A stretch of 64,000 nt of DNA. Source: Rhodovastum sp963709085. Its GTDB lineage: Bacteria; Pseudomonadota; Alphaproteobacteria; Acetobacterales; Acetobacteraceae. The stretch is taken from the NCBI GenBank assembly GCA_963709085.1, contig CAVPVB010000007.1, positions 2,790,001 to 2,854,000 on the forward strand, written 5' to 3'. The position numbers and the translations under genes were made by a program. Position 1 is the stretch's first letter. Each line of letters opens with the position of its first letter. The notes beneath the pieces were generated by a model, which saw only the letters and a program-made list of their open reading frames with translations, made no database searches and had not been told where the DNA came from. Shown here piece by piece: positions 8,229-17,495 of the stretch.

Positions 8229-9475
8229 TCGTGCTCCTCGCTGCCACCCTAGCACTTGCGGCCTGCGCCGGCAGCGCCCCGCCACGGCGGCCGGCGTATG
8301 GCCTCACGCCGTCGGTCGTGCCGGTGCCACCGCCGCGGACGGCCGCGGTCGCGCATGGGGGCCACGTCGCGCTGCTGGCCCCACTGACCGGCCCGAATGC
8401 CGAGCGCGGCATCGCGCTGGTGAACGCCGCCCGGCTCGCCCTGGGCGACCCGGGCGCGCCGGCGCTCGACGTGCGCGACACGGGCGGCACGCCGCAAGGC
8501 GCGGCGGCGGCGGCCACCGCCGCGCTGGCCGCCGGCGCCGGCCTGATCATCGGCCCGCTGACCGCCGCCGAGACCGCCGCGGTGGCGCCGGTGGCACGGC
8601 CGGCCGGAATCGCCGTGCTGGCCTTCACCAACGATCCCGCCCAGGCGCAGCCCGGTGTCTGGCCGCTCGGCATCACCCCGGTGCAGCAGGTGCACCGGCT
8701 GGTCGAGGCGGCGGTGGCCCACAACAAAGGCCGCTTTGCCGCCGCCCTGCCCGGGTCGCCATTCGGCCAGTCGATGGCGGCGGCACTCACCCAGGCGGTG
8801 TCGGCGGCCGGCGGCCCGACCCCCGATATCCGTTTCTATGAAGGCACCAACAGCGGCATCTCCAACACCATCCGCGACCTCTCCGACTATAACAGCCGGC
8901 GCGAGCCGCTGGAGGCGAAGCGTCGGGCAGCGCTGGCGCAGCACAGCGCGGAGGGACGGCGCGAGGCGGCCGACCTGTCGCAGGCGGGGGTTCCGCCGCC
9001 ACATTTCGATTCGCTGCTGCTGGCCGAGACCAACAATGAGCGATTGGCGTGGCTGACCAGTTTTCTGGGTTTTTACGACATCGATTCACCGACCGTGCAG
9101 GTGATGGGGCCGGCGCTCTGGGCAGCGCCGAGTACGCGCAGCGGTGCCGAACTCAACGGCGCCTGGTACGCCGCCCCGGACCCCGCGTCGCGCGCCAGTT
9201 TCGAAGCCGCCTACCAGACGAAATATGGCACCCAGCCGCCGGGTCTGGCCGATTTCGCCTATGACGCCGCGGCAATTGGCCGGGTACTGGCCGCGGAGGG
9301 GAAATTCTCCGTCGAAGGGCTGTGCCGACCGGAGGGATTTGGCGGCGTCGATGGATTGCTGGTCCTGCGCAGCGACGGCACGGTGCGTCGCGGGCTGGCC
9401 TTGTTCCAGATCGACCATGGCGAACCGAGCGTGATCGAACCCGCCCCCGGGTCGGTCGGCGCGCCCGGCATCTGA
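8213..9475 (+). CDS. LpoA-like penicillin-binding-protein activator lipoprotein
   Basis: A 420-residue outer-membrane-type lipoprotein: signal peptide with lipobox LALAAC (Cys18), then a periplasmic-binding-protein fold (HVALLAPLTGPNAERGIALV; DFAYDAAAIGR). This matches the C-terminal domain of LpoA, which stimulates PBP1A, and the alphaproteobacterial 'penicillin-binding protein activator' family usually found beside rsmI. It lies head to head with rsmI, with overlapping 5' ends, so the two promoters must lie inside each other's coding sequence. A phoR-like kinase follows 12 bases downstream. Confidence 0.85.
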   Translation: MFRRAFVLLAATLALAACAGSAPPRRPAYGLTPSVVPVPPPRTAAVAHGGHVALLAPLTGPNAERGIALVNAARLALGDPGAPALDVRDTGGTPQGAAAAATAALAAGAGLIIGPLTAAETAAVAPVARPAGIAVLAFTNDPAQAQPGVWPLGITPVQQVHRLVEAAVAHNKGRFAAALPGSPFGQSMAAALTQAVSAAGGPTPDIRFYEGTNSGISNTIRDLSDYNSRREPLEAKRRAALAQHSAEGRREAADLSQAGVPPPHFDSLLLAETNNERLAWLTSFLGFYDIDSPTVQVMGPALWAAPSTRSGAELNGAWYAAPDPASRASFEAAYQTKYGTQPPGLADFAYDAAAIGRVLAAEGKFSVEGLCRPEGFGGVDGLLVLRSDGTVRRGLALFQIDHGEPSVIEPAPGSVGAPGI

Positions 9476-9487
9476 GGGCCGGCGGCG

Positions 9488-10853
9488 ATGCGCAGGGAGG
9501 TGCTGCTCGGCGCCGCCGGGGCAATCGCCGCCGTCCCCACGGTGTCGCTGCTGCTGCTGCTGGGCACCGGCACCGCCGCGCCCGGACCGGTGCTGGCGGC
9601 GCTGGCCGCGACGCTGCTGGCCTCGCTGGGTCTCGGCGCGGTGTTCGCCCGCGACCTTTTTCTCCTCGCCGAGACGCTGCGCCACGCCGCGCAGGAAAAC
9701 GCGATGGCGCTGTCGCATGCGGCCGCCGCCCCGCGGCTGCCGCCGGTGGAGCGGATCGGGCTGGGGATCGAGCGGCTGGCCCGCAGCCTGGCGGCCCGTG
9801 CCGCCGAGGTCGGCCGCCTGCTGCGCGCCAACGAGGCGATCGTCGAAAACCTGCCGGACCCGCTGCTGGTGCTGGGCAATGACCGCAAGCCCATCCGCGC
9901 CAACGCCGCCGCACGCAGCACCTTCGGTGCCGACATACCGGCCGTGCTGCGCCATCCCGGTATGCGCGCCGCCATCGACCGGGCTTTCGACACCGGCGCC
10001 CGGCAATCCGCCGAACTCAGCGTGCCGGTGCCGGTGCCGCGCGAGGTGCACGCCACCGTCATCGTGATGGACCCGCCGCTGCCGGATGGCGCCCGCGCCA
10101 TCGCGGTGCTGTCGGACCGCACCCGCGAGCGCGCGCTGGAACGCATGCGGGCGGACTTCATCGCCAATGCCAGCCACGAGTTGCGCACGCCGCTGGCCAG
10201 CCTGATCGGCTTCATCGAGACCCTGCAGGGTCCCGCCGCTGACGACATGCCGGCGCAGCGCCGCTTCCTGGCCATCATGGCCGAGCAGGCCGGCCGCATG
10301 AACCGGCTGATCGATGATCTGCTCAGCCTGTCGCGCATCGAGATGAACGAGCACCAGCCGCCCTCGGCACGGGTGGATCTGGGCGCGCTGGCGACCAGGG
10401 TGGTGGCCGGGTTCGAGCCGGCGGCGGCGTCACGCCGGGTAGCGCTGGAGCTGCAGGTGGCGACCGGGCTGCCGCCGGCAGTTGCCGATGCCGACCAGGT
10501 GGCGCAGGTGCTGCAGAACCTGGTGGACAACGCGCTGAAATACGGCCGCGAGGGCGGGCATGTGCAGGTCGGGCTGATGCGTGGCGCCCGCCGGGGCCCG
10601 CTGGCCGGCGCGGCCGGGCGTGCTGCTGACCGTGGGCGATGACGGGCCGGGCATTCCCAAGCAGCACGTGCCGCGCCTGACCGAGCGGTTTTACCGGGTC
10701 GATGCCGGGCGCTCGCGGCGGGCCGGCGGCACCGGCCTCGGGCTCGCCATCGTCAAGCACATCGTCAACCGCCATCGCGGCCACCTGGCGATCGACAGCG
10801 AGGAAGGCAAAGGCGCAGTGTTCTCGGTCTGGCTGCCAGCCGTAAATCGGTAG
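9488..10853 (+). CDS. PhoR-like sensor histidine kinase, frame broken by one extra base
   Basis: Two N-terminal membrane segments (residues ~5-55), a PAS-like region (~110-210) and a HisKA/HATPase core: H230 in NASHELRTPLASL, N-box NLVDNALKYG, G1 DDGPGIP, F-box TERFYRVDAG and G2 GGTGLGLAIVKH. The PAS-HK arrangement and TERFYRVD resemble PhoR, the phosphate-starvation kinase. The N-box and G1 parts lie in different frames. The switch is at about 10590-10612 in a very GC-rich stretch and fits one inserted base. No response regulator or pst gene is adjacent, so the phosphate role is inference. Confidence 0.82.
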
Positions 10854-10858
10854 GAAAA

Positions 10859-10942
10859 CCAGGGGTCCAGGGGCCATGCCCCTGGTAGGGGTCCAGGGGG
10901 CGAAGCCCTCCTGGCGGGTCCGGGGCAGCGCCCCGGCTTTTC
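10859..10942. repeat. Palindromic repeat copy 2
   Basis: Between the phoR-like gene and pepN. It contains stacked hairpins CCAGGGGCCATGCCCCTGG and GGGGCAGCGCCCC, the second followed by TTTT. As the first structure after the kinase stop it may act as a terminator. Confidence 0.8.
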
Positions 10943-10994
10943 GTCGGCGTTCACCGCCCCGATATGCTGCAACAACCCCGCACCCGGAACCCCG

Positions 10995-13634
10995 ATGACC
11001 CACAGCAAGCCGACCGAAACCCGCCGCCTCGATTACCGTCCGCCGGCCTTCCTGATCGACACGGTTGACCTCCGTTTCGAGCTTGACCCCGACGCCACCC
11101 TCGTGCGGTCGAAACTGGCGCTGCGGCGCAACAGCGCCCATGGCGACCCGTCCGCGCCGCTGCACCTGGACGGCGAGGCGCTGACCCTGCTCGAATTGCG
11201 TCTCGATGGGGATGCCTTGGGAGCGAACCAGTACAGCCTGGCGCCGGATGGCAGCCTGACCATCCCCGGCCTGCCGGATGCCTGCACGCTGGAAGTGCAG
11301 ACCCGCATTGCGCCCGCTGCCAATACCGAGCTTTCCGGCCTGTATATTTCGGGCGGCGCCTATTTCACCCAGTGCGAGGCCGAGGGCTTCCGTCGCATCA
11401 CCTTCTTCCCCGACCGCCCCGACGTGATGGCGCGCTATTCCAGCACCATCGTCGCCGATCCGGCGGTGCCGGTGCTGCTCTCCAACGGCAATCCGGGCGA
11501 GGCCGGCACGCTGGCGGACGGGCGGCGCTTCGCAAGCTGGATCGATCCGCACCCGAAGCCATCTTATTTATTCGCGCTGGTCGCCGGCGATCTTGTTGCG
11601 GTGCGCGACCGGTTCGTCACCCGGTCCGGCCGGGAGGTGCAACTGGCCATCTGGGTACGGCGCGGCGACGAGGCGAGCTGCGGGCACGCCATGCACGCGC
11701 TGAAGCAGAGCATGGACTGGGACGAGCGCGTGTTCGGCCTGGAATACGATCTCGACGTCTTCAACATCGCCGCCGTGTCGGATTTCAACATGGGAGCGAT
11801 GGAGAACAAGGGGCTGAATGTTTTCAATACGAAATATGTTCTCGCGCGGCCGGAAACCGCGACCGATGCCGATTACGAAAACATCGAACGGGTCATCGCG
11901 CACGAATATTTCCACAACTGGACCGGCAACCGGGTGACCTGCCGCGACTGGTTTCAGTTGTCGCTGAAGGAAGGGCTGACCGTTTTCCGCGACCAGATGT
12001 TCGGCGCCGATATCGGCAGCCCGGCGGTCAAGCGGATTGCCGATGTGCGCCGGCTGCGCGCCGCCCAGTTCCCTGAGGATGACGGGCCGCTCGCCCATCC
12101 GGTGCGGCCGGACAGCTACATCGCCATCGATAATTTCTACACGCCGACCGTGTACGAGAAAGGTGCGGAGATCTGCCGCATGCTTTACCGCAACGTGGGA
12201 CCCGACGGGTTCCGCCGCGGCATGGATTGCTACATCGCGCGGCACGACAATCAGGCTGTAACGATCGAGGATTTTGTTGCCGCCATCGGCGACGGCGCCG
12301 GCACCGACCTCACGCCGTTCCTGGCCTGGTATGCGCAGGCCGGCACGCCGGAGGTTACCGCATCGGATGAGTACGATGCCGCCGCCCGCCGTCTGGTGCT
12401 CACGTTGCGCCAGAAAACCAAACCCACGCCGGGACAGGAGATAAAAATCCCGGTGCCGATTCCGGTGGCGATGGGATTGCTCGGGCCGGAGGGGAACGAA
12501 TTGCCCACAAGGCTGGCGGGCGAAACGGCGGCAATCCCAGGCACCCGTCTGCTGCGCCTCGACCGTGCGGAACAAGACTTCGTGTTCGAGGATGTGCCGG
12601 CCCGGCCGGTGCCCTCGTTGCTGCGCGGTTTCTCCGCGCCGGTGAAGCTGGCCGGCGTCACCCCCGAGCGGCTGCGTTTTCTCGCCACCCACGACACCAA
12701 TTCGTTCGTGCGCTGGGATTCCGGCCAGAGCTACGCCACCTTGCTGCTGCTCGACCTGGTAGCGGCACAGCGCGCGGGCAAGCCGCTCAGCCTGGATGAA
12801 GGGCTGGTGGAGGCGCAGGCGGCGTTGCTGGCCGGGGCGGATGCCGACCGGCAATTCGCCGCCGAGGCCCTGGTGTTGCCGGCGGAATCCTTCGTCGCCG
12901 ACCAGATGGCGGTGGTCGATCCGGATGCGATCCACGCCGCGCGGCAGTTCCTGCGCGGCGAGCTTGGGCGGCGCCTGGGGCCGGTGCTGCATGCCACCTA
13001 TGAGCGGCTGGAAGATGCCGGCGAGTACCGCACCGATGCGGCCGCGATCGGCCGGCGGGCGTTGCGCAATGCCTGCCTGGCGTATCTCGCCGCCGCCGGC
13101 GCGGAGGGGGTGGCGCTGGCACGGGCGCAGTTTGACGCCGCCACCAACATGACCGATTCGCTCGCCGCATTGACCGTGCTGGCGGCCACCGACGGGGCCG
13201 ACCGGGAAGCGGCGCTGAGCGCTTTCCACGCATGCTGGCGGCATGACGATCTGGTGCTCGACAAATGGTTTTCGATCCAGGCCACGTCGCCACGGCCCCA
13301 AACGGTCGAGGAAGTGCGCGCGCTGGCCGGCCACCCCGATTTCGACCTGCGCAACCCGAACCGGGTGCGCGCCCTGGTCGGGGCGTTTGCCGCCGCCAAC
13401 CAGGTGCGCTTCCACACTGCCTCGGGCGCCGGCTACCGCTTCCTGGCGGATACGGTGATCGCGCTCGATCCGTTGAACGGGCAGACGGCATCGCGGCTGG
13501 TCGGGCCGCTGGGTACCTGGCGGCGCCAGGATGAGGCGCGGCAGGCGCTGATGCGGGCCGAGCTGGAGCGCATCCTGGAAGCGAACGGATTGAGCCGCTT
13601 AACCTATGAAAAAATCTCCAAGGCGCTGGCTTAA
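10995..13634 (+). CDS. pepN: Aminopeptidase N
   Basis: An M1-family zinc aminopeptidase (879 residues, the usual PepN length) that removes N-terminal residues from peptides in the cytoplasm. The exopeptidase motif GAMEN is at 267-271; the zinc site HEYFH is at 303-307 with the third ligand E326 in NRVTCRDWFQLSLKEG. The C-terminal helical domain is complete. It stands alone: upstream is a repeat, downstream the cold-shock gene. Confidence 0.95.
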   Translation: MTHSKPTETRRLDYRPPAFLIDTVDLRFELDPDATLVRSKLALRRNSAHGDPSAPLHLDGEALTLLELRLDGDALGANQYSLAPDGSLTIPGLPDACTLEVQTRIAPAANTELSGLYISGGAYFTQCEAEGFRRITFFPDRPDVMARYSSTIVADPAVPVLLSNGNPGEAGTLADGRRFASWIDPHPKPSYLFALVAGDLVAVRDRFVTRSGREVQLAIWVRRGDEASCGHAMHALKQSMDWDERVFGLEYDLDVFNIAAVSDFNMGAMENKGLNVFNTKYVLARPETATDADYENIERVIAHEYFHNWTGNRVTCRDWFQLSLKEGLTVFRDQMFGADIGSPAVKRIADVRRLRAAQFPEDDGPLAHPVRPDSYIAIDNFYTPTVYEKGAEICRMLYRNVGPDGFRRGMDCYIARHDNQAVTIEDFVAAIGDGAGTDLTPFLAWYAQAGTPEVTASDEYDAAARRLVLTLRQKTKPTPGQEIKIPVPIPVAMGLLGPEGNELPTRLAGETAAIPGTRLLRLDRAEQDFVFEDVPARPVPSLLRGFSAPVKLAGVTPERLRFLATHDTNSFVRWDSGQSYATLLLLDLVAAQRAGKPLSLDEGLVEAQAALLAGADADRQFAAEALVLPAESFVADQMAVVDPDAIHAARQFLRGELGRRLGPVLHATYERLEDAGEYRTDAAAIGRRALRNACLAYLAAAGAEGVALARAQFDAATNMTDSLAALTVLAATDGADREAALSAFHACWRHDDLVLDKWFSIQATSPRPQTVEEVRALAGHPDFDLRNPNRVRALVGAFAAANQVRFHTASGAGYRFLADTVIALDPLNGQTASRLVGPLGTWRRQDEARQALMRAELERILEANGLSRLTYEKISKALA

Positions 13635-13842
13635 GAGGGTGGCATAAAATGGGTGGAAACGGGCGTTGACGAAGATTTGCCCGCCCGCCCCCTCGCAAAT
13701 GTCATGAAAAGGGGCCATACAACTCTGACGGCGCTTTTCCATCGGGCTGCTCGTGCCTTGCGCGCTGTCGCATTCGACGCTCCCCCAGCGAGAAGTAATC
13801 CGGTCCGCATCGTGCGGGCCGCCGGTCATCGGAGTGAGACGA

Positions 13843-14050
13843 ATGGCTTCAGGCATTGTGAAGTGGTTTAACGCGCAGAAGGGCTACGGCTTCATCCAGC
13901 CCGACGACGGCTCGAAGGATGTGTTCGTGCACATTTCGGCGGTCGAAAAGGCCGGCCTCGGCCGGCTGAACGAAGGCCAGAAGGTGAAGTACCGAGCTGC
14001 AGCGTGGGCAGCAAGGGAAGCTGTCGGCCGAGAATCTGCAGGCCGGCTGA
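13843..14050 (+). CDS. Cold-shock-domain protein (CspA family), frame broken by one extra base
   Basis: A small nucleic-acid-binding protein. MASGIVKWFNAQKGYGF and KDVFVHISAVEKAGL carry both RNA-binding motifs (RNP1 KGYGF, RNP2 VFVHI). After EGQKVKY the frame runs into unrelated sequence. With one C removed at 13992-13993 it continues as ELQRGQQGKLSAENLQAG and stops at 14050, the normal Csp ending. The gene is preceded by about 200 bases without a gene, consistent with the long structured leader common for csp mRNAs. A small conserved gene follows. Confidence 0.88.
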
Positions 14051-14139
14051 TCCCGTGACGACTGCGCCGGCCGGATCGCCGGCTGGCGCAGGACGACGGC
14101 GCCGCCAGCCGGCGGCGCCGGCTCCTGCCGGAGAAATAC

Positions 14140-14380
14140 ATGCCCCGCCACAAATTCACGGTTGGACAGGAGGTCAGTTTCCTGCCGAGTGCCATGGATT
14201 TCAACGTGCCGCGCGGCACCTACCGCATTGTTCGCCAATTGCCGCTGGAGGCCACCGGGTTTCAGGTACCGGGTTAAGAACGTCAGCGACGGCCACGAAC
14301 GGATCATCCGCGAAAGCCAGCTTGCCGCCGGGGCCAGCCCCTGGACGCCGCCGCCTGCCGTTGTAAAGGCACGCCGCTAA
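14140..14380 (+). CDS. Small conserved protein downstream of csp, frame broken by one extra base
   Basis: ATG 14140 follows GGAGA at 14130-14134. The first 42 residues (MPRHKFTVGQEVSFLPSA ... GTYRIVRQLPLEATGFQ) end at a stop after CAG GTA CCG. Removing the G at 14266 gives TACCGG and the continuation YRVKNVSDGHERIIRESQL, to TAA 14378-14380. The joined 79-residue protein resembles small alphaproteobacterial proteins of unknown function with the pattern 'GTYRIVRxLP...QYRVKxxxDGHERVVRESQL'. I infer a small beta-rich domain; function unknown. Confidence 0.7.
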
Positions 14381-14499
14381 ACCATTTGCGGACATGTTTG
14401 GGCGAGAACGCCCGCCGGGGTTTGCCGCGCCCCCGTTCCGGCCAGGATGCCGGAGTCCCCTCGTCGCGACGCAGCCATCAACCCGTAGGGTGCTGCCCG

Positions 14500-15168
14500 A
14501 TGACGCAGGTCGAGTCCCGTTTCCCGAATTATAGCCGCGCCGAGCGCCGCATCGATAATGCCGTGCATCTGATTGGCGTGCCGGCCGGCGTGATCGCCGC
14601 GGCCTGGTTGCTGGCGGAGGTCTGCCGCACCGATAGCGGCCGGCTGATCGCCTCCATGTCGATCTATGCCGTCGGGCTGATCGGCATGCTGGGCGCCTCC
14701 GCCGCCTACCATCTCACCCGGCCGGGCCGGGCCAAGGAAATGTTGCGCCGCGCCGACCATGCAATGATCTACGTCATGATCGCCGGCAGCTATACCCCCT
14801 TCGCGCTGAACGTGCTGGAGCCGCCCGGGGGGGTGGTGCTGTGCGTCATCGCCTGGGCGCTGGCGGCGATCGGGATCACGTTGAAGCTGGTGTTCCCGCG
14901 CCGTTTCGAGGGGCTGTCGCTGGTTCTCTACCTCGGCATGGGCTGGATGATCATGTTCATGATCCGGCCGCTGGTGGAGCGCCTGCCGGCCGAATCGCTG
15001 GCCCTGCTGGTGGGGGGCGGGGTCGTGTACTCGTTGGGCGCGCTGATCTACACACGCCACCGGCTCAAATACCACACCGCCGTTTGGCATGCGATGGTAC
15101 TAGTCGCCGCGGGTCTGCATGTGACGGCGCTGTACGCCGCCTTCGTTGCCACCCTTGCTGCCGCCTGA
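14500..15168 (+). CDS. Hemolysin III / YqfA-type membrane protein
   Basis: A 222-residue integral membrane protein with seven predicted segments. Family signatures are HLIGVPAG near the N-terminus, SAAYHL, RRADHAMIYVMIAGSYTPF and KYHTAVWHAMVL at the end, which carry the conserved histidines and serine of the PAQR/HlyIII superfamily metal site. The bacterial members' role (membrane fluidity or a ceramidase-like reaction) is uncertain, and the 'hemolysin' name is historical. ATG 14500 is the first start that keeps the family N-terminus. Confidence 0.88.
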   Translation: MTQVESRFPNYSRAERRIDNAVHLIGVPAGVIAAAWLLAEVCRTDSGRLIASMSIYAVGLIGMLGASAAYHLTRPGRAKEMLRRADHAMIYVMIAGSYTPFALNVLEPPGGVVLCVIAWALAAIGITLKLVFPRRFEGLSLVLYLGMGWMIMFMIRPLVERLPAESLALLVGGGVVYSLGALIYTRHRLKYHTAVWHAMVLVAAGLHVTALYAAFVATLAAA

Positions 15169-15300
15169 TCGGAATTTTCCGGCGGGGCTTGCACCGATTT
15201 TATCCGATCCGGGGTTGTGACAACGGTGCGTCAATGCCATGTGATTTGCCCGTTCCGCGACCCATGCGGTCGCGACCTGCCCCAGTAAGGATATCTTTCC

Positions 15301-16710
15301 TTGCCTGACCGGAGTCTGCCCGTTGTTGCGGGCGATTCGCCAGCGCGTCCCGTTCGGGCGATCCGGCCGGAAGCGCTGGAAGCGTGGCTCGCCGGGCTGC
15401 CGGAAGTGCAGGCCGCCTGGGTGCGCGCCGCCGGTTTTGCCGCCGGCGCGCATGAATTGTTGCTGCTGCCAGGCGAGGACGGGGTGGCTGGCGCGGTGCT
15501 CGGGCTGGGCGGCGATCGTTCGCCGTTCGCTTTCGGTGATCTGGCGAACAAGCTGCCGGCGGGCACGGCGTGGCGGATCGAACCGGGTGATTTCGACAGC
15601 GCCGACGCAACGCTTGGCTTCCTCCTGGGCGCCTATCGCTATGAGCGGCTGAAACCGGCCAAACGCGCGCCGGCCATCCTGGCGGTGACCGGCCAGCAAG
15701 ATGCGCTGTCCGAGGCCGCGGCTGTGTGGATGGTACGCGATCTTGTGAACGCGCCGGCGAATCTGCTCGGCCCGTCCGAACTGGCCGACGCCGCGATGGC
15801 GCTCGGCACAAGCCACCGCGCCATCCCCTTCCGCATCGAAGGCGAGGCGCTGGAGGCCGCCTACCCGACCATCGCGACGGTCGGGCGCGGGTCCGAGCGC
15901 ACGCCGGTGGTGGCCGGTTTCACCTGGCGCGGCAGCACGGCCAGCGACGCGTCGCCGCTGGTGTCGCTGTGCGGCAAGGGGGTCTGCTTCGATTCGGGGG
16001 GCTACGACCTTAAGCCGTCCGCCGGCATGCTGCGCATGAAGAAGGACATGGGCGGCGCGGCCAATATTCTTGGAATCGCCCGCATCCTGATGGAGGCGGA
16101 CGTACCGGTGCGGCTCGCGGTGCGGCTGGGCTGCGTGGAGAACAGCGTGTCCGGCCGGGCGATGCGCCCGCTCGACGTGGTGCGGACGCGGCGCGGTCTG
16201 AGCGTGGAGATCGGCAATACGGACGCCGAAGGCAGGCTGGTGCTGTGCGACCTGCTGGCCGAGGCGTCCGACGAGCAACCCGACCTGTTGCTGGACTGCG
16301 CCACCCTGACCGGGGCGGCGCGGGTGGCGCTGGGTCCGGACCTGCCGGCGCTGTTCACCACCGATGATGACTGGGCCGGGCATCTGTTGCGACAAGGACT
16401 TGCGCGGCACGACCCGATGTGGCGGCTGCCGTTATGGGATGGATATGATCCCTGGCTCGACAGTCAGGTCGCAGACATTAACAATATCTCGACGCGTCCC
16501 TTCGCCGGCGCAGTGGTTGCTGCATTGTTTATGCGCCGGTTTCTTGCGCCGGGGACAGCGTGGGTACATATCGATATGTATGCCTGGAATGACGCGGCTC
16601 GTCCTGGACGACCTGAAGGCGGCGAGGCACAGACCATCCGCTCCATTTGTGCCGCAATCGTAGATAAACTGGTCGTAATGCGAGCCGACCGAAACATGCT
16701 GGTAACGTAA
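15301..16710 (+). CDS. Leucyl aminopeptidase family protein (M17)
   Basis: A 469-residue cytosolic metallo-aminopeptidase. Metal and catalytic residues are visible in GKGVCFDSGGYDLKPSAGM (Lys, Asp), KKDMGGA and NTDAEGRLVLCD (Asp, Glu, Arg). The N-terminal regulatory domain is short, as in the alphaproteobacterial subgroup. The start is TTG 15301 with TAAGGA at 15286-15291. The last ~270 bases (from about 16440) use more A/T at third positions than the body of the gene, and the C-terminal tail after RSICAAIVDKL is longer than I expect for the family. Confidence 0.9.
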   Translation: MPDRSLPVVAGDSPARPVRAIRPEALEAWLAGLPEVQAAWVRAAGFAAGAHELLLLPGEDGVAGAVLGLGGDRSPFAFGDLANKLPAGTAWRIEPGDFDSADATLGFLLGAYRYERLKPAKRAPAILAVTGQQDALSEAAAVWMVRDLVNAPANLLGPSELADAAMALGTSHRAIPFRIEGEALEAAYPTIATVGRGSERTPVVAGFTWRGSTASDASPLVSLCGKGVCFDSGGYDLKPSAGMLRMKKDMGGAANILGIARILMEADVPVRLAVRLGCVENSVSGRAMRPLDVVRTRRGLSVEIGNTDAEGRLVLCDLLAEASDEQPDLLLDCATLTGAARVALGPDLPALFTTDDDWAGHLLRQGLARHDPMWRLPLWDGYDPWLDSQVADINNISTRPFAGAVVAALFMRRFLAPGTAWVHIDMYAWNDAARPGRPEGGEAQTIRSICAAIVDKLVVMRADRNMLVT

Positions 16711-16880
16711 TCGCGACTACCGTATAATGATCCATTGGCGTATTCTGGACTATGCCGGATGTGGCGCCCGACTCGAGTCGCACGGGCGGGCGGCGGTAAA
16801 GACAGTGATACAGTAAGGGCCGGCAAAGCGGCCAACAACAAGGCGGCGCAATCCGCCGGGGAAAGTGAAAGGACAATACC

Positions 16881-17279
16881 ATGGCAACTTCGCCATCGGC
16901 CGACCACTTGGTCGGAATTCTACGGGATACGGTGGTGGCGCTGGTGCGGCGCGACGGCCCGGATCTGTCGGCACGCCAGCTCGGCGTTTTCCTCACCTGC
17001 TATCTCCATGACGGGGCGCACACCGTGCGCGGCCTGGCAGCCGACCTGAACGTGTCCAAGCCGGCGATCACCCGGGCGCTGGACAGGCTGGGCGAACTCG
17101 ACCTGGCCCGCCGCAAGGTGGACCCGATGGACCGCCGCAGCGTGCTGGTGCAGCGGACACTCAAGGGCACCGCCTTCCTGCGCGACCTGCGGGGCATCAT
17201 GTCCGAAGCCGCCAATGCCGCGAAGAAATCCGGCACCGGCGAGACGGGCACAGCCTCGCGCAAGATTGCCAACGGCTGA
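16881..17279 (+). CDS. MarR-type winged-helix regulator
   Basis: A 132-residue DNA-binding protein. The winged helix is at ~35-100, with LAADLNVSKPAITRALDRLGELDL as helix-turn-helix and KVDPMDRRSVLV as the wing, characteristic of MarR-family regulators. The C-terminal tail is short and lysine-rich. ATG 16881 has AAGGAC just upstream. A TATAAT hexamer at 16723-16728 might be a -10 element, but no good -35 is seen. Target genes unknown. Confidence 0.85.
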   Translation: MATSPSADHLVGILRDTVVALVRRDGPDLSARQLGVFLTCYLHDGAHTVRGLAADLNVSKPAITRALDRLGELDLARRKVDPMDRRSVLVQRTLKGTAFLRDLRGIMSEAANAAKKSGTGETGTASRKIANG

Positions 17280-17348
17280 GCCGGACGGAGCGCGGTTTCC
17301 CGGAGTCTTAAGGCGGGAACCGCGCCGGTTGGCTATTCAGCTAGGCTG

Positions 17349-17385
17349 AACGCTGCCTTTCGGCAGGGCAGTGAGCGTTTTCTTT
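17349..17385 (+). terminator. Possible terminator after the MarR gene
   Basis: AACGCT (17349-17354) pairs with AGCGTT (17374-17379) around an inner GCC/GGC stem. A T-rich stretch (TTTCTTTC) follows. The stem has an internal mismatch, so strength is uncertain. Confidence 0.4.
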
Positions 17386-17401
17386 CGCCCGGTCTAGAAA
17401 C

Positions 17402-17474
17402 AGGGCGTTGCCCCGAGCCCCACCAGGGCTTTGCCCTGGACCCACCAAGGGCCATCGGCCCTTGGAACCCAATC
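17402..17474. repeat. Palindromic repeat copy 3
   Basis: Contains CCAGGGCTTTGCCCTGG and CCAAGGGCCATCGGCCCTTGG hairpins and ends in the family's ACCCAATCC edge. It lies between the convergent MarR gene and the duplicated-domain secreted protein gene. Confidence 0.85.
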
Positions 17475-17495
17475 CTTCCAGGTTGTCTGGGTGTT

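Noticed and set aside
11568..13415. 615-codon minus-strand frame opposite pepN
   Set aside because: Antisense of a clear PepN sequence; composition is shadow-like.
13989..13992. Explaining the GTACC insertions as restriction-cut repair scars
   Set aside because: Fill-in of a G/TAC cut would add two bases, not one, and many GTAC sites in the window are intact.
17400..17480. Regularly repeated hairpins considered as a CRISPR array
   Set aside because: Copies are scattered over 60 kb, are palindromic throughout and have no evenly spaced spacers; no cas genes are seen.
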